Counted from the stretch's first letter, positions 53,055-61,969 are shown. The stretch is DNA of 64,000 nt from Acinetobacter pittii (GCF_034064985.1 NZ_CP139249.1:2294001-2358000), one strand, 5' to 3'. Program-made: numbers and translations. Notes: generated from the letters alone by a model not told the origin.

Positions 53055-54224
53055 TTAGAAATAATAAAACAGCGTTAAGTTAAGCAACTTATTCCACTGG
53101 TTATCATCCCCTTGTGCCAATGAATCTTGAGTCCCACCAATGAATGGGTCATTTTTACTCATGATGTATTCAGCCACCAAAGATAGCTGTTTATGGTCAA
53201 TAGACACACCAATAATATTACGAATCGAATCTTTCATATTGTCCTGATCTTTGTCGTACTGACTGTACATAAAGTACGGTGTAATGTTCCCGATCTGCTT
53301 AACATTTTTGAAAGAATAACCAACGTCTGCGGTATAGAATGTTCCTTTGTTCGCGACATAATATTCACTGTCGTAAGAGCCCATGATCGACTGATTAGGA
53401 TTAAGCTGGTCCTGATTAGTTACATCATTTTTACCGCCAGTAAGGGTCACATTAAAATTGCCATAATTAGCTTTACCAAAAAGTGCCCATGCATGACGAC
53501 GCCCATCACTCGAAGCAGCTTTATTTTCAATATCGGATGTCCAATAGGAACCACCGAGCTGTGTGGTTAAACCATTAACTCCAAGATTTATATCTTGAGT
53601 CACTCGGCCTACCCACATGTTCTTTTCTTGCAAATCGGTTTTGTTGGGATCATCTGAACTGACATAATTTGCAGTGTAGCGACCTGAATGTTGGGTAGAG
53701 CCTGTGTAGCTTCCACCATCTACCGCAAAATACCCCACATCAAACTTAGTTGCTGTCGGCAATTCAAAGTGATAATTCAAACCAAGATTGTGAACATCTT
53801 CCAAACCTGCGGTTGTGCTCATACTTCCATATAGGCTATTGCCCCAAAAACGTCCCGGTCCAAATGGAATCGGCTGAACACCTGCCACCACTTGATCTGT
53901 TTTATTTAATTTGTACCCTATATAACCATCAACTAACGTAGAAAAATCACATAGACGATCATATTGATAGCACCGATATTCCGCATGACCAAATAACGGT
54001 CCACGCTCGTAGTCCAGTTTTAACTGCGCAGCATCAAAACGAATTTTTTGATCAGAAGCAGTTTCGCCATAGTGTTTATCTTGATAGTTAGCGCGAACAT
54101 AACCTGATACGGTGAGCTTGCCGTATTCACCATCGCTATTTCCAAAACTTACACCTGCATAACTTGGATAGATTACAGCCATCAATGCTGTGCTTAGAGC
54201 CGCTTGTAAGTAGCTTTTTTTCAT
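53055..54224 (-). CDS. Outer-membrane porin (candidate trigonelline uptake channel)
   Basis: A 389-residue outer-membrane beta-barrel protein. It begins with a signal peptide (MKKSYLQAALSTALMAVIYPSYA, cleavage near 23), continues with a run of alternating strands such as 'LTVSGYVRANYQDKHYG' and 'AAQLKLDYERGPLFGHAEYRCYQ', and ends '...NLTLFYYF' with the C-terminal Phe. Two cysteines (CYQYDRLC, about residues 84-92) are unusual for a porin and may form a disulfide in an extracellular loop. It follows the NCS1 permease by 25 bp in the same direction, so the two probably form an outer- and inner-membrane uptake pair. The substrate is inferred from context. Confidence 0.78.
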   Translation of the reverse strand: MKKSYLQAALSTALMAVIYPSYAGVSFGNSDGEYGKLTVSGYVRANYQDKHYGETASDQKIRFDAAQLKLDYERGPLFGHAEYRCYQYDRLCDFSTLVDGYIGYKLNKTDQVVAGVQPIPFGPGRFWGNSLYGSMSTTAGLEDVHNLGLNYHFELPTATKFDVGYFAVDGGSYTGSTQHSGRYTANYVSSDDPNKTDLQEKNMWVGRVTQDINLGVNGLTTQLGGSYWTSDIENKAASSDGRRHAWALFGKANYGNFNVTLTGGKNDVTNQDQLNPNQSIMGSYDSEYYVANKGTFYTADVGYSFKNVKQIGNITPYFMYSQYDKDQDNMKDSIRNIIGVSIDHKQLSLVAEYIMSKNDPFIGGTQDSLAQGDDNQWNKLLNLTLFYYF

Positions 54225-54249
54225 TGTGGGATTCCTTTCACTACAATGC

Positions 54250-55656
54250 TTATTGAGGTAATTTTGCGTTTAATGCAGGCGCAGAACATTTAATCTTTCC
54301 TAGATTAAAGATGTAATACACCACCAGACTCACCACCAATCCAATCACCCATGAAATATCCGCATCGGGAATTACATCGGCCAATGCACCTGTGAAGAAG
54401 GCATTTTTTAAGAACGGAATTTGTACCGCGATCCCAATGAAATAAGCCGTAAGCGCTTTTGCATTAAATTTGCCGTAAATACCACCATCACGTGCAAAGA
54501 TCGATTGAATGTCATAAGACTTTTTATTCACGACATAGAAATCTAATAAATTAATAGACACCCACGGCACCAAAATAAATAACAAGGCAAAAATCACATT
54601 CAAGAAGAAACTAATAAAGTTACTTGATGCCCAAAGCGCCGTTAAAGTCGCTAGAACTAATACAATGATTGATAACACGACTCGGATATTTCGGCTTGGC
54701 ATCCACTGCCCTGCAAAAGTCTGAATAGAGGTAATACAAGAAAGAACCGCACCGTAGAGGTTCATGGCATTATGACCAATGATATTGCATAAGAACAAAA
54801 TCATAAGAACATAACCGAATAGCCCAGTACCCGACTTTACCGCTTCCATGGCATCTGTGGTTGAGCCAATGCTGACCGCAATCGTACCAAATGCCATTGC
54901 AAAAATAGTTCCTAACGATGCGCCTAAATAGGTAAAGATAAATGGCTTATAAATACCAATCGACTTCGGTAAATATCGTGAATAGTCTGAGGTATAAGGC
55001 GAGAAACTAATTTGCCATACCGCACACAAACCAAACATGGCAAACCAGCCTTTCATATTGAAAGAGCCTTTGGCTAGTACATCTGCATTAATATGCGGCA
55101 CCATAATCATGAGGCCAATGAGCAATGAACCACCCATAAACCAAGTTCCAATTTTATTAAACTTATGAATAAAGTGATAACCGATCACGCCTATTGTGGT
55201 TGCTGCAATTGCGCCAATGACAGTCGCGGTCGGCACTGGAATGGCAGGAACAACAGTATGCAGGGTTTTCCCTGACAAAATAATGTTAGAGATGAAAAAA
55301 CCTAAATAAATGAGGGTCGTAAACAGTACAACCAGCAATGCTCCATAACGTCCGAACTGTGCGCGGCTCTGAATCATTTGAGGAATGCCGACCTGCGGAC
55401 CTTGTGCAGAGGTTAAGGCTAGAATCGCTGCACCAAAAAAATGTCCGCAGCAGATCGCAAACAATGCACTTACAATATTGAGGTTAAAGGTTAAAATTGA
55501 CATTGCACCCGTAATCACGGCAAGCGGTGCAATATTGGTACAAAACCATAATGTGAATAGATCGCGAACTTTTCCATTACGTTCAGAGGGAGCAACATAA
55601 TCAATGGAATGACTTTCGATAGCGAAAGCATTATTGCTATTTTCGTTTTGGCTCAT
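54250..55656 (-). CDS. NCS1-type permease (cytosine-permease family), candidate trigonelline importer
   Basis: A 468-residue, 12-helix permease of the CodB/NCS1 family. The N-terminal region is 'LFTLWFCTNIAPLAVITGAMS', followed by the substrate-lining helices 'GPQVGIPQMIQSRAQFGRYGALLVV' and 'ISFSPYTSDYSRYLP', a recognised NCS1 signature. NCS1 proteins take up nucleobases, allantoin, hydantoins or pyridine vitamins with H+ or Na+. In this locus an N-methyl-nicotinate (trigonelline) substrate is likely but inferred. It begins 304 bp after the tgnC stop and may have its own promoter in that gap. Confidence 0.82.
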   Translation of the reverse strand: MSQNENSNNAFAIESHSIDYVAPSERNGKVRDLFTLWFCTNIAPLAVITGAMSILTFNLNIVSALFAICCGHFFGAAILALTSAQGPQVGIPQMIQSRAQFGRYGALLVVLFTTLIYLGFFISNIILSGKTLHTVVPAIPVPTATVIGAIAATTIGVIGYHFIHKFNKIGTWFMGGSLLIGLMIMVPHINADVLAKGSFNMKGWFAMFGLCAVWQISFSPYTSDYSRYLPKSIGIYKPFIFTYLGASLGTIFAMAFGTIAVSIGSTTDAMEAVKSGTGLFGYVLMILFLCNIIGHNAMNLYGAVLSCITSIQTFAGQWMPSRNIRVVLSIIVLVLATLTALWASSNFISFFLNVIFALLFILVPWVSINLLDFYVVNKKSYDIQSIFARDGGIYGKFNAKALTAYFIGIAVQIPFLKNAFFTGALADVIPDADISWVIGLVVSLVVYYIFNLGKIKCSAPALNAKLPQ

Positions 55657-55960
55657 ATCCTTAATCTCTCTTTGAGGAATTCATTTCCTCAACATCAAAA
55701 AATCTACCCAGCCAAAGTCATTTCAATATGACTCGGCTTCATCTTTTTATTTCCTTTTACAAACAGCTCATTTCTCTGTTTGTGTTGTTTTAGCCAAGAA
55801 AAAGGTAAAGCCAGTCCAATCAATACTTGATTAAGCATCGATACATCTAGTTTTACGTTTTCAACTATTTAAAGCTTTAGGCGATTATTGGGTTTGACTG
55901 ATTCATTTTTTCATCCTTGAAATTAAAATCCCGTTATATTTTCATACCTCAAGTCATGAC
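55657..55960. other. Intergenic gap between tgnC and the permease
   Basis: About 300 bp. AAGTCATGACTT near 55950-55961 is a 12-bp perfect palindrome overlapping the tgnC stop. The rest has T-rich stretches and no ORF I would call. A separate promoter for the permease-porin pair is possible but I cannot point to a clear -35/-10. Confidence 0.45.
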
Positions 55961-57430
55961 TTATCTCATGACAAATGGGTCATCAATTGGCTCATCTGAG
56001 GTACGTAACCAAACTGTTTTGGTGGTGGTGTAATCTAGAACCGCATTTGCGCCACCTTCCCGACCATGTCCCGAAAGCCCATGTCCACCAAAAGGTGCAA
56101 GTGGAGAAACCGCGCGATAAGTGTTTAGCCAAACAATTCCCGACCCAATGACTTTAGTCATGCGGTGAGCACGACTTAAATTGGTGGTAAAAACGCCTGC
56201 TGCCAGTCCATAAGGCGTGCTATTGGCTTTTTGCACGGCTTCCGCTTCATCTTTGAAACTATCTACCGATAACACCGGACCAAATAGTTCCGTGGTAATG
56301 CAATCTGCTTGAGGTGCATCGGTGCAATCTAAAATGGTCGGTGGATAGTAATAACCTGCTCGCTCAAGGCTTTTACCCCCGGTAAGAAGTTTTGCACCTT
56401 GCTGGATTGAACTTGCAACGACTTGCTCAATTTTTTGGCGTTGGCGTAAAGTACAAAGCGGCCCAAACTCGGTTGCCATCTCATGAGGTAAACCAATTTT
56501 TATGGTTTGTACACGCTCAACCAAACGCTGAACAAATTCATCTTTAATGCTTTCTTCAACCAGTAAGCGTGAACCTGCTACACAACTTTGCCCAGTAGCA
56601 GCAAAAATAGCAGCGACCTGAGCATTTACCGCACTTTGAATATCTGCATCAGCAAATACAATAAATGGTGATTTTCCACCTAACTCGAGTGAAACTTTTG
56701 CAAGATTTTCAGCCGAGTTACGCACAATGTGCCGTGCGGTTTCTGGACCACCTGTAAACGCAACATGGGCAACATCAGGATGACTACTCAACACGGCGCC
56801 ACATTCAGGTCCGAAACCGGTAATCACGTTGACCACTCCAGCCGGAAAACCCGCTTCATGGACCAATTTAGCAAAAGCCAATAATGGTCCAGGGCCGTCT
56901 TCAGAGGCTTTTAGCACGACGGTACAACCTGCCGCTAAAGCTGGGCCAACCTTTACTGCCGATAGAAATAACTGACTGTTCCAAGGAACAATTGCAGCAA
57001 CCACACCTACTGGTTCACGAACAATCCATGCTTGCATGTCGGCCTTATCAATCGGTAGAAAACTTCCCTCTAATTTGTCGGCAATACCTGCATAGTAGCG
57101 ATAATATTCAGCGACATAGGCAATCTGGCTCGATGTTTCACGAATAATCTTGCCCGTATCACTGGTTTCAATTTGAGCCAGTTGCGGTGCAGCTTTTTCA
57201 ATTAAATTAGCCAGTTTATAGAGCAATTTACCACGCTGTGAGGCAGTTAAACCTGCCCAAGCTGGTGCTTTTAAGGCCTGAGATGCCGCTTGAACTGCTC
57301 GGTTGACTTCATCGGTTCGAGCTTCCGGCATCTGTGCCCAGACTTCACCTGTTGCAGGATTAATACTTTCAAAAGTCGCTGCACCAGATTCAAACTGACC
57401 ATTAATATAAAGCTGAAAATCTGCTGTCAT
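55961..57430 (-). CDS. tgnC: Aldehyde dehydrogenase of trigonelline catabolism
   Basis: An NAD-dependent aldehyde dehydrogenase of 489 residues. 'VAAIVPWNSQLFLSAVKVGPALAAGCTVVLKASEDGPGPLLAFAKL', 'VSLELGGKSPFIVFADADIQ' with catalytic Glu and 'FAATGQSCVAGSRLLVEES' with catalytic Cys are visible. In the A. baylyi pathway TgnC oxidises the aldehyde-lactone from ring opening to the N-methylformamido-methylene-succinate intermediate. Gene order (oxygenase-reductase-hydrolase upstream) supports the name. It begins 11 bp after the oxygenase stop, so it is cotranscribed. By motif alone it could be any ALDH of the betaine-aldehyde class. Confidence 0.86.
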   Translation of the reverse strand: MTADFQLYINGQFESGAATFESINPATGEVWAQMPEARTDEVNRAVQAASQALKAPAWAGLTASQRGKLLYKLANLIEKAAPQLAQIETSDTGKIIRETSSQIAYVAEYYRYYAGIADKLEGSFLPIDKADMQAWIVREPVGVVAAIVPWNSQLFLSAVKVGPALAAGCTVVLKASEDGPGPLLAFAKLVHEAGFPAGVVNVITGFGPECGAVLSSHPDVAHVAFTGGPETARHIVRNSAENLAKVSLELGGKSPFIVFADADIQSAVNAQVAAIFAATGQSCVAGSRLLVEESIKDEFVQRLVERVQTIKIGLPHEMATEFGPLCTLRQRQKIEQVVASSIQQGAKLLTGGKSLERAGYYYPPTILDCTDAPQADCITTELFGPVLSVDSFKDEAEAVQKANSTPYGLAAGVFTTNLSRAHRMTKVIGSGIVWLNTYRAVSPLAPFGGHGLSGHGREGGANAVLDYTTTKTVWLRTSDEPIDDPFVMR

Positions 57431-57441
57431 GATATTCGCCT

Positions 57442-58479
57442 CTATGCAAATGCCGGCATAACTTCATTGATCATACGTTCTAATGAGGCTTTTTTACGTT
57501 CAAAGCTCATGCCCGTATCAATCCAGAAAGAATATTCGTTATAGCCCATTGCTTCATAAGCTTTTAAGCGGTCAATGACTTCTTGGGCCTGTCCAATCAC
57601 ATTATTTTTGCGCATCGCTTCTGGTGTATAAAAAGGATGTGCAGCAATTTCTTCAGCACTTAAAGGTGCGATTAAACCTTGATTAATTTCACGCTCATTT
57701 TTAAACCAAGCACCAAAGTAGTTATAGAACGTATTAATTTCATCTGCTGCCAGTTGAGCATCTTCTTCGCTATCTGCCACATAGGTATGGCGGAGCAACA
57801 TAATTTCAGGGCGCGGTACATCGCTGAACTTTTCGCAAGCTGCATTGAAATGTCCCATAAGCTTTTCAACTTCTTCGTCACCTAAATGCAAAGGCGTTAC
57901 CTGTACATTACAGCCATTTTGCACAGCAAATTCATGGCTATTTGGATCACGTGCAGCAACCCAAATTGGTGGATGTGGTTGTTGAAGTGGTTGAGGAGCT
58001 GAAGTCGTTTTTGGAAACTGCCAAAATTCCCCGTTATGCTCATAATCGCCTTTCCAAAGGTTTTTAATTGCGGGAATCATTTCACGTAAACGCTGACCTG
58101 CACTCCATGCATCCATGCCCGGAACCATACGTTCATATTCAAACGAATAAGCACCGCGAGCAATACCAATATCTAAACGACCATTGGTAATAATGTCAGT
58201 CATTGCAGCTTCGCCTGCAAGTTTAATCGGATGCCAGAATGGCGCTACCACTGTGCCTGTACCTAAACGAACATTTTGAGTCTTATTTGCTAAATCGACC
58301 AGATTTAAAAATGGGTTCGGTGCAATGGTAAAGTTCATGGCATGGTGTTCGCCTGTCCAAACTGCATGCATACCGCCGCGGTCTGCAATCTGACAAAGCT
58401 CAATCATTTCATCATAAAGCTGCTTCTGGGTTTGCTGATCAGAAACACGTTCCATATGCACAAATAATGAAAAACGCAT
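57442..58479 (-). CDS. tgnB: Flavin-dependent trigonelline monooxygenase, oxygenase component
   Basis: A bacterial-luciferase-like monooxygenase of 345 residues. 'MRFSLFVHMERVSDQQTQKQLYDEMIELCQIADRGGMHAVWTGEHHAMNF' (read in pieces) is the luciferase-family N terminus with the 'W.GEHH' flavin-site motif. 'RLGTGTVVAPFWHPIKLAGEAAMTDIITNGRLDIGIARGAYSFEYERMVPG' is the core. It uses reduced FMN from the adjacent reductase and O2 to open the pyridinium ring of trigonelline. The pair with the reductase (2-bp gap) and the tgn order give the name; naming of A versus B follows my memory of the A. baylyi work. Confidence 0.88.
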   Translation of the reverse strand: MRFSLFVHMERVSDQQTQKQLYDEMIELCQIADRGGMHAVWTGEHHAMNFTIAPNPFLNLVDLANKTQNVRLGTGTVVAPFWHPIKLAGEAAMTDIITNGRLDIGIARGAYSFEYERMVPGMDAWSAGQRLREMIPAIKNLWKGDYEHNGEFWQFPKTTSAPQPLQQPHPPIWVAARDPNSHEFAVQNGCNVQVTPLHLGDEEVEKLMGHFNAACEKFSDVPRPEIMLLRHTYVADSEEDAQLAADEINTFYNYFGAWFKNEREINQGLIAPLSAEEIAAHPFYTPEAMRKNNVIGQAQEVIDRLKAYEAMGYNEYSFWIDTGMSFERKKASLERMINEVMPAFA

Positions 58480-58481
58480 GA

Positions 58482-59414
58482 TTAAACTTCCTCTTTAACG
58501 ATTTGACGAACTGTACCTGTTGTCTGATTTCCGTAATAAACACCATAAGTTTTCAAATGGTTTTCTTTGCGATAGCGCATCAACATACTTTCTAAAGCGC
58601 TGTCTACAAACTCTAGCTTTTCAAGATCATTTAAATCGACAAACTGACCTTTAGTGGCTTGAGCTACGGGTGTGTTGCATAAAAATGAAATATATTGCTG
58701 CTGGTTTTCAACGTTTTCATATACAGAGTAAATGAAGTTGGCAGAAGCATCTGGCTGATATTGTGCAAAGATTTTCTCGAGCGCTTTATCTGCACCGTCT
58801 TTATCTACCATGACATGTGGAATAGTCCATTTATGATCGGCAGTTTCTTCAAGTAAAATAGTATTTTCATGTCCAATAATTGCACTCATCACCACTTTAG
58901 GACCAGAGATCACCTCGGCAGAAAGTTTCGCTGGTGTGAAATATCCACCACGATAATAACCAAGTCCTGCAAAACCTGTCGAAGCAAAGTCTTCAACTTT
59001 ACCAATTAAAATGGCATGGTCACCTGCATCAACAACTTGGTAGGTTGTACAGTCAAACCATGCACTGACATGATCGATCAGCGGGTTTTGGCAAGCACTT
59101 TTTGACCATGAAAGATTTGCAAAACGGTCTTCGCTCGGACGAGCAAAGGTATTCGAAACATCTTTTTGCTCTTCTGCCAAAATATTGATTGCAAAATGAG
59201 TGGTATTTGCAAAGTTATGATAATTGCTTGATGTCTTGGCAATACTCACTAGAAGTAAAGCTGGGTCCAAAGACACCGAAGCAAAAGAGTTCGCTGTAAA
59301 GCCAAGTGGCGTTCCATCTTCTTTACAGGTTGTGACCACGGTAACGCCTGTCATAAATGACCCGAAAGCATCACGTAGTTCACGCATTTTATTAATCGTA
59401 TCCATTTCACTCAT
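58482..59414 (-). CDS. tgnA: Flavin reductase component of the trigonelline monooxygenase, with extra C-terminal domain
   Basis: A 310-residue protein. Residues about 10-165 are a flavin-reductase domain ('LRDAFGSFMTGVTVVTTCKEDGTPLGFTANSFASVSLDPALLLVSIAKTS', then 'DHAILIGKVEDF'), which supplies reduced FMN to the oxygenase. Residues 170-310 are an added domain with 'NTILLEETADHKWTIPHVMVDKDGADKALEKIF', reminiscent of a degenerate Nudix fold but without the full Nudix box. That tail is absent from standalone reductases of usual length (about 170). It may bind substrate or its reduced-flavin partner. The gene starts 30 bp after the hydrolase stop. Confidence 0.85.
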   Translation of the reverse strand: MSEMDTINKMRELRDAFGSFMTGVTVVTTCKEDGTPLGFTANSFASVSLDPALLLVSIAKTSSNYHNFANTTHFAINILAEEQKDVSNTFARPSEDRFANLSWSKSACQNPLIDHVSAWFDCTTYQVVDAGDHAILIGKVEDFASTGFAGLGYYRGGYFTPAKLSAEVISGPKVVMSAIIGHENTILLEETADHKWTIPHVMVDKDGADKALEKIFAQYQPDASANFIYSVYENVENQQQYISFLCNTPVAQATKGQFVDLNDLEKLEFVDSALESMLMRYRKENHLKTYGVYYGNQTTGTVRQIVKEEV

Positions 59415-59444
59415 TGTTATATTCCTTCAGCAATGTGTGGCAAA

Positions 59445-60233
59445 TTAAACGCTGGTTTCCAACCACGCTTGCATTGCATTATTCACTTTGTCAGGTGCAG
59501 TTAAGTTCACCATGTGACGTTCATTTTCAATGACTATTGCAGTGCCATGCTTTGCCTGATTCGCCATTTGCAAAGCCATTTCTGCAGTTGAATTCGGATC
59601 ATCCGTTCCGGTCAACACCAAAGCAGGACAAGTGATCTTTGACCAGTCATCTGCATAGGTTTCATCGCCTTGTGCAAACGCAGAATATGCAGTGGTATAA
59701 CCAGACAAGTCGACATTTTCGAGCCATGATTTCACTTTGGCTGCTGCAATACGCTCGACTTCACTTTCGCCAAACCAGCGCTGTAGCGGAGTCTCAACAT
59801 CAATACGGCCTGTTTTTAACTCTTCAGCTCTTTGGATGACTGCATTACGTGCTTGTGTTGTACGTTTATATACACCATTGAGCACTGCCATCCGTTTAAC
59901 TAAATCAGGACGGGTAACGCTAACTCCTGTGGTAATCAGCGATCCCATTGAATGTCCCGCTAAATTTACAGGTCCTAGATTTAAGGCTGTAATAAATTCG
60001 ATGGTCCATTCAACAAAATCTTGTAATTTTGCTTCTGCCGGTAATTTGGTGCTTTGACCATGTCCCGGCATGTCTACTGAAATTACATGATAATGTTTAG
60101 AAAAATATTCAATTTGTGGATACCATGCCGCGGCTTGCATTCCCACTCCATGGATCAGAACCAGAGGCTCTCCTTCGCCTTGCTCGAAATAGTGAGCAAT
60201 ACGGTTATTTGACAGCTGCAGGGTTTTTGACAT
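59445..60233 (-). CDS. tgnD: Alpha/beta hydrolase of trigonelline catabolism
   Basis: A 262-residue alpha/beta-hydrolase. 'PLVLIHGVGMQAAAWYPQIEYFSKHYHVISVDMPGHGQS' gives the HG oxyanion element, 'LAGHSMGSLI' holds the nucleophile Ser and 'LVLTGTDDPNSTAEMALQ' the acid Asp. The final His is in 'NERHMVNLTAPDKV'. In A. baylyi TgnD hydrolyses the formamido-methylene-succinate to succinate semialdehyde, methylamine, formate and CO2. The start overlaps the upstream DUF1185-type gene by 29 bp in another frame, an unusually long overlap that couples them. Confidence 0.85.
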   Translation of the reverse strand: MSKTLQLSNNRIAHYFEQGEGEPLVLIHGVGMQAAAWYPQIEYFSKHYHVISVDMPGHGQSTKLPAEAKLQDFVEWTIEFITALNLGPVNLAGHSMGSLITTGVSVTRPDLVKRMAVLNGVYKRTTQARNAVIQRAEELKTGRIDVETPLQRWFGESEVERIAAAKVKSWLENVDLSGYTTAYSAFAQGDETYADDWSKITCPALVLTGTDDPNSTAEMALQMANQAKHGTAIVIENERHMVNLTAPDKVNNAMQAWLETSV

Positions 60234-60807
60234 CATGACCTAACTCTTCCAAATCTTTATAACGATCACCAATACGATGATGTGGTCGACCACCTGTTGC
60301 TGCACCAATCACAACAACCAGTTCATCGGCAGCAGGTGCATCTGGAATTGCAAATTGCAATGTTAAGTAATGAGAACGACGACCTTCGTCATTTTTATCC
60401 ATCATTGGAATTAAAATCGGCGCATTTGCTGGACCACGGGTATTGTTAAATGCCAAATAAGATTTCGCACCAACAGCACTACGGTAAGTATTACCAAAAT
60501 GTAAGGTGTGAATTAAAGCTGATGCATGTTCAAGTTCACCGTTTAAGCCAACTACTGCACTTTTACCAAAAGCTTCAACTGCTTCACCAGAACCGACTTC
60601 ATCAAGAATAAGCTTGGTTAAATGCTCGCTTAAGATCGGCGCAATACGGCGAATTTCCGGTGTTAGGTTTTCTACATAACCTTGCCCTGCCCACGGATTT
60701 TTAATCACCGCTGCGGCTGCCACCATTTTTAAAGGCTTTGCTGCTTCTTTGCCGCCATCTACATAAGTGGTTTCTACATGTAGCACTGTTTTACGTATGA
60801 GTTCCAT
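60205..60807 (-). CDS. Amino acid synthesis-family protein (DUF1185-type) in the trigonelline operon
   Basis: A 200-residue protein of the DUF1185 / AA_synth family. Readable blocks are 'VHVETTYVDGGKEAAKPLKMVAAAAVIKNPWAGQGYVENLTPEIRRIAPILSEHLTKL', 'HASALIHTLHFGNTYR' and 'DELVVVIGAATGGRPHHRIGDRYKDL' (in pieces). The family has no firmly assigned reaction that I know of. It is the first gene of the tgn operon downstream of the 22-bp palindrome. The ATG at 60807 (MELIRK) has AAGGA 6 bp upstream. Retention of a first gene with such a tight overlap with tgnD implies a role in the pathway, possibly on the formyl or lactone intermediate; this is a guess. Confidence 0.78.
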   Translation of the reverse strand: MELIRKTVLHVETTYVDGGKEAAKPLKMVAAAAVIKNPWAGQGYVENLTPEIRRIAPILSEHLTKLILDEVGSGEAVEAFGKSAVVGLNGELEHASALIHTLHFGNTYRSAVGAKSYLAFNNTRGPANAPILIPMMDKNDEGRRSHYLTLQFAIPDAPAADELVVVIGAATGGRPHHRIGDRYKDLEELGHDVKNPAAVK

Positions 60808-60841
60808 TGCTCTTCCTTGCAAGTAAATTATCTTGTCATTC

Positions 60842-60863
60842 GTATTATGGTATACCATAATAC
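60842..60863. promoter_or_regulatory. 22-bp perfect palindrome, TgnR operator
   Basis: Perfect dyad centred on GGTATACC with arms GTATTATGGTA / TACCATAATAC, in the divergent gap between the DUF1185-type gene and the GntR gene. It is a typical FadR-group GntR operator. A degenerate copy lies before tgnE. Confidence 0.75.
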
Positions 60864-60959
60864 ATACTGAAAAAAAAGCAAGAGTTTGCTATGCTAATTT
60901 TTATTGAAAAACATGTGATGAAACTCAACATGTTAAAAAACAGGAAAATTTAATTATTT

Positions 60960-61622
60960 ATGAATCTTAAAATTGAAAACCCGCCCGTAACATTACGAGA
61001 GCTGTGTTTAGATAAAGTGCGCAATGCCATTATTACGGGCTATTTCCCTTCAGGAAAAAGACTGGTTGAAAGAACGTTATGTGAAGAACTCGGCGTGAGC
61101 CGTTCTGTGGTTCGCGAAGTGATTCGTTATTTGGAAGCAGAAGGTTTAGTTGAAATTTTGCCAAATAAAGGCCCTATTGTTTCGCTACTTAACTGGGACA
61201 TCGCTTCACAGATTTATGAAATTCGTCTTTTATTAGAGCAAAGTGCTGTGGTTGACTGCACTAAAAACCTAGATGAAAAAACTGCTGAAAAATTAAAGTT
61301 TCTATTAGAAGATCTTAAAGCTGCTTTTGCTGCCGATGACATCAATCTGATTATTGAGACCTCAACCCAGCTTTATCAAACCATCTTCGCTACCGCAAAT
61401 CATCATATTGCTTGGGAAGTAGTTCAGCGCTTAAATGGCCGAATTAGCCGCCTTCGTGCCATGACTATGAAATCGACAAAGCGTGAAATTTCAGGTTATC
61501 AACGTATTAAAAATATGTGCGAAGCCATCTATCTTCACAAAGACCCTGAAAAGGCAAAACAAGCGGTTGCTGAACATATTGCCGAAGCTGCTGCTGTCGC
61601 AAAAAATATTTTAGATACCTGA
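60960..61622 (+). CDS. tgnR: GntR/FCD-family regulator of trigonelline genes
   Basis: A 220-residue GntR regulator of the FadR (FCD) group. The winged HTH is 'LRELCLDKVRNAIITGYFPSGKRLVERTLCEELGVSRSVVREVIRYLEAEGLVEILPNKGPIV' (read in pieces, 12-75). The FCD domain is 'IYEIRLLLEQSAVV' through 'AEHIAEAAAVAKNIL', with His residues near 205-210 that in this class bind a metal or acid effector. It diverges from the tgn catabolic operon across the 22-bp palindrome. The assignment to TgnR follows position. Trigonelline or a pathway intermediate is the probable effector. Confidence 0.87.
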   Translation: MNLKIENPPVTLRELCLDKVRNAIITGYFPSGKRLVERTLCEELGVSRSVVREVIRYLEAEGLVEILPNKGPIVSLLNWDIASQIYEIRLLLEQSAVVDCTKNLDEKTAEKLKFLLEDLKAAFAADDINLIIETSTQLYQTIFATANHHIAWEVVQRLNGRISRLRAMTMKSTKREISGYQRIKNMCEAIYLHKDPEKAKQAVAEHIAEAAAVAKNILDT

Positions 61623-61684
61623 AATCACAAGTTTTAGGAAAAGGTAAATAAACCTTTATTGAATGAATTATAGGGAAATACGAT

Positions 61685-61969
61685 ATGTCTGCTTACTGGA
61701 TTGCTCATGTCACCATTCATGATATGGAACAATATAAACAATATATGGCCACTGCTCCGCAAGCTTTTCAAAAGTACGGCGCCAAGTTTCTTGCGCGTGG
61801 CGGTGCCTCGGAAGTCTTAGAGGGGCAAGTGTTTGAACGTCACGTGGTGATTAAGTTTCCAGATATGGAAACTGCACGTGAATGTTATTTTTCACCTGAA
61901 TATCAGCTTGCCAAAAGTAAACGCCAAGGCTGCTGTGATGTCATGGTAAGTTTTGTTGAAGGGATCTAA
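61685..61969 (+). CDS. DUF1330 (dimeric alpha-beta barrel) protein beside tgnR
   Basis: A 94-residue ferredoxin-like alpha-beta protein of the DUF1330 family: 'YWIAHVTIHDMEQYKQYMATAPQAFQKYGAKFLARGGASEVLEG' (in pieces) and 'FPDMETARECYFSPEYQLAKSKRQGCCDVMVSFVEG'. Members form small dimers and no reaction is assigned. It follows tgnR after 62 bp with GGGAAAT before the ATG and ends at a good terminator, so it is likely cotranscribed with tgnR. It may sense or process a tgn metabolite; unproven. Confidence 0.82.
   Translation: MSAYWIAHVTIHDMEQYKQYMATAPQAFQKYGAKFLARGGASEVLEGQVFERHVVIKFPDMETARECYFSPEYQLAKSKRQGCCDVMVSFVEGI

Noticed and set aside
60842-60863. Palindrome as a recombination or insertion-element end
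   Set aside because: There is no transposase or target duplication. Its place between a GntR gene and its divergent operon, with a copy before tgnE, fits an operator.
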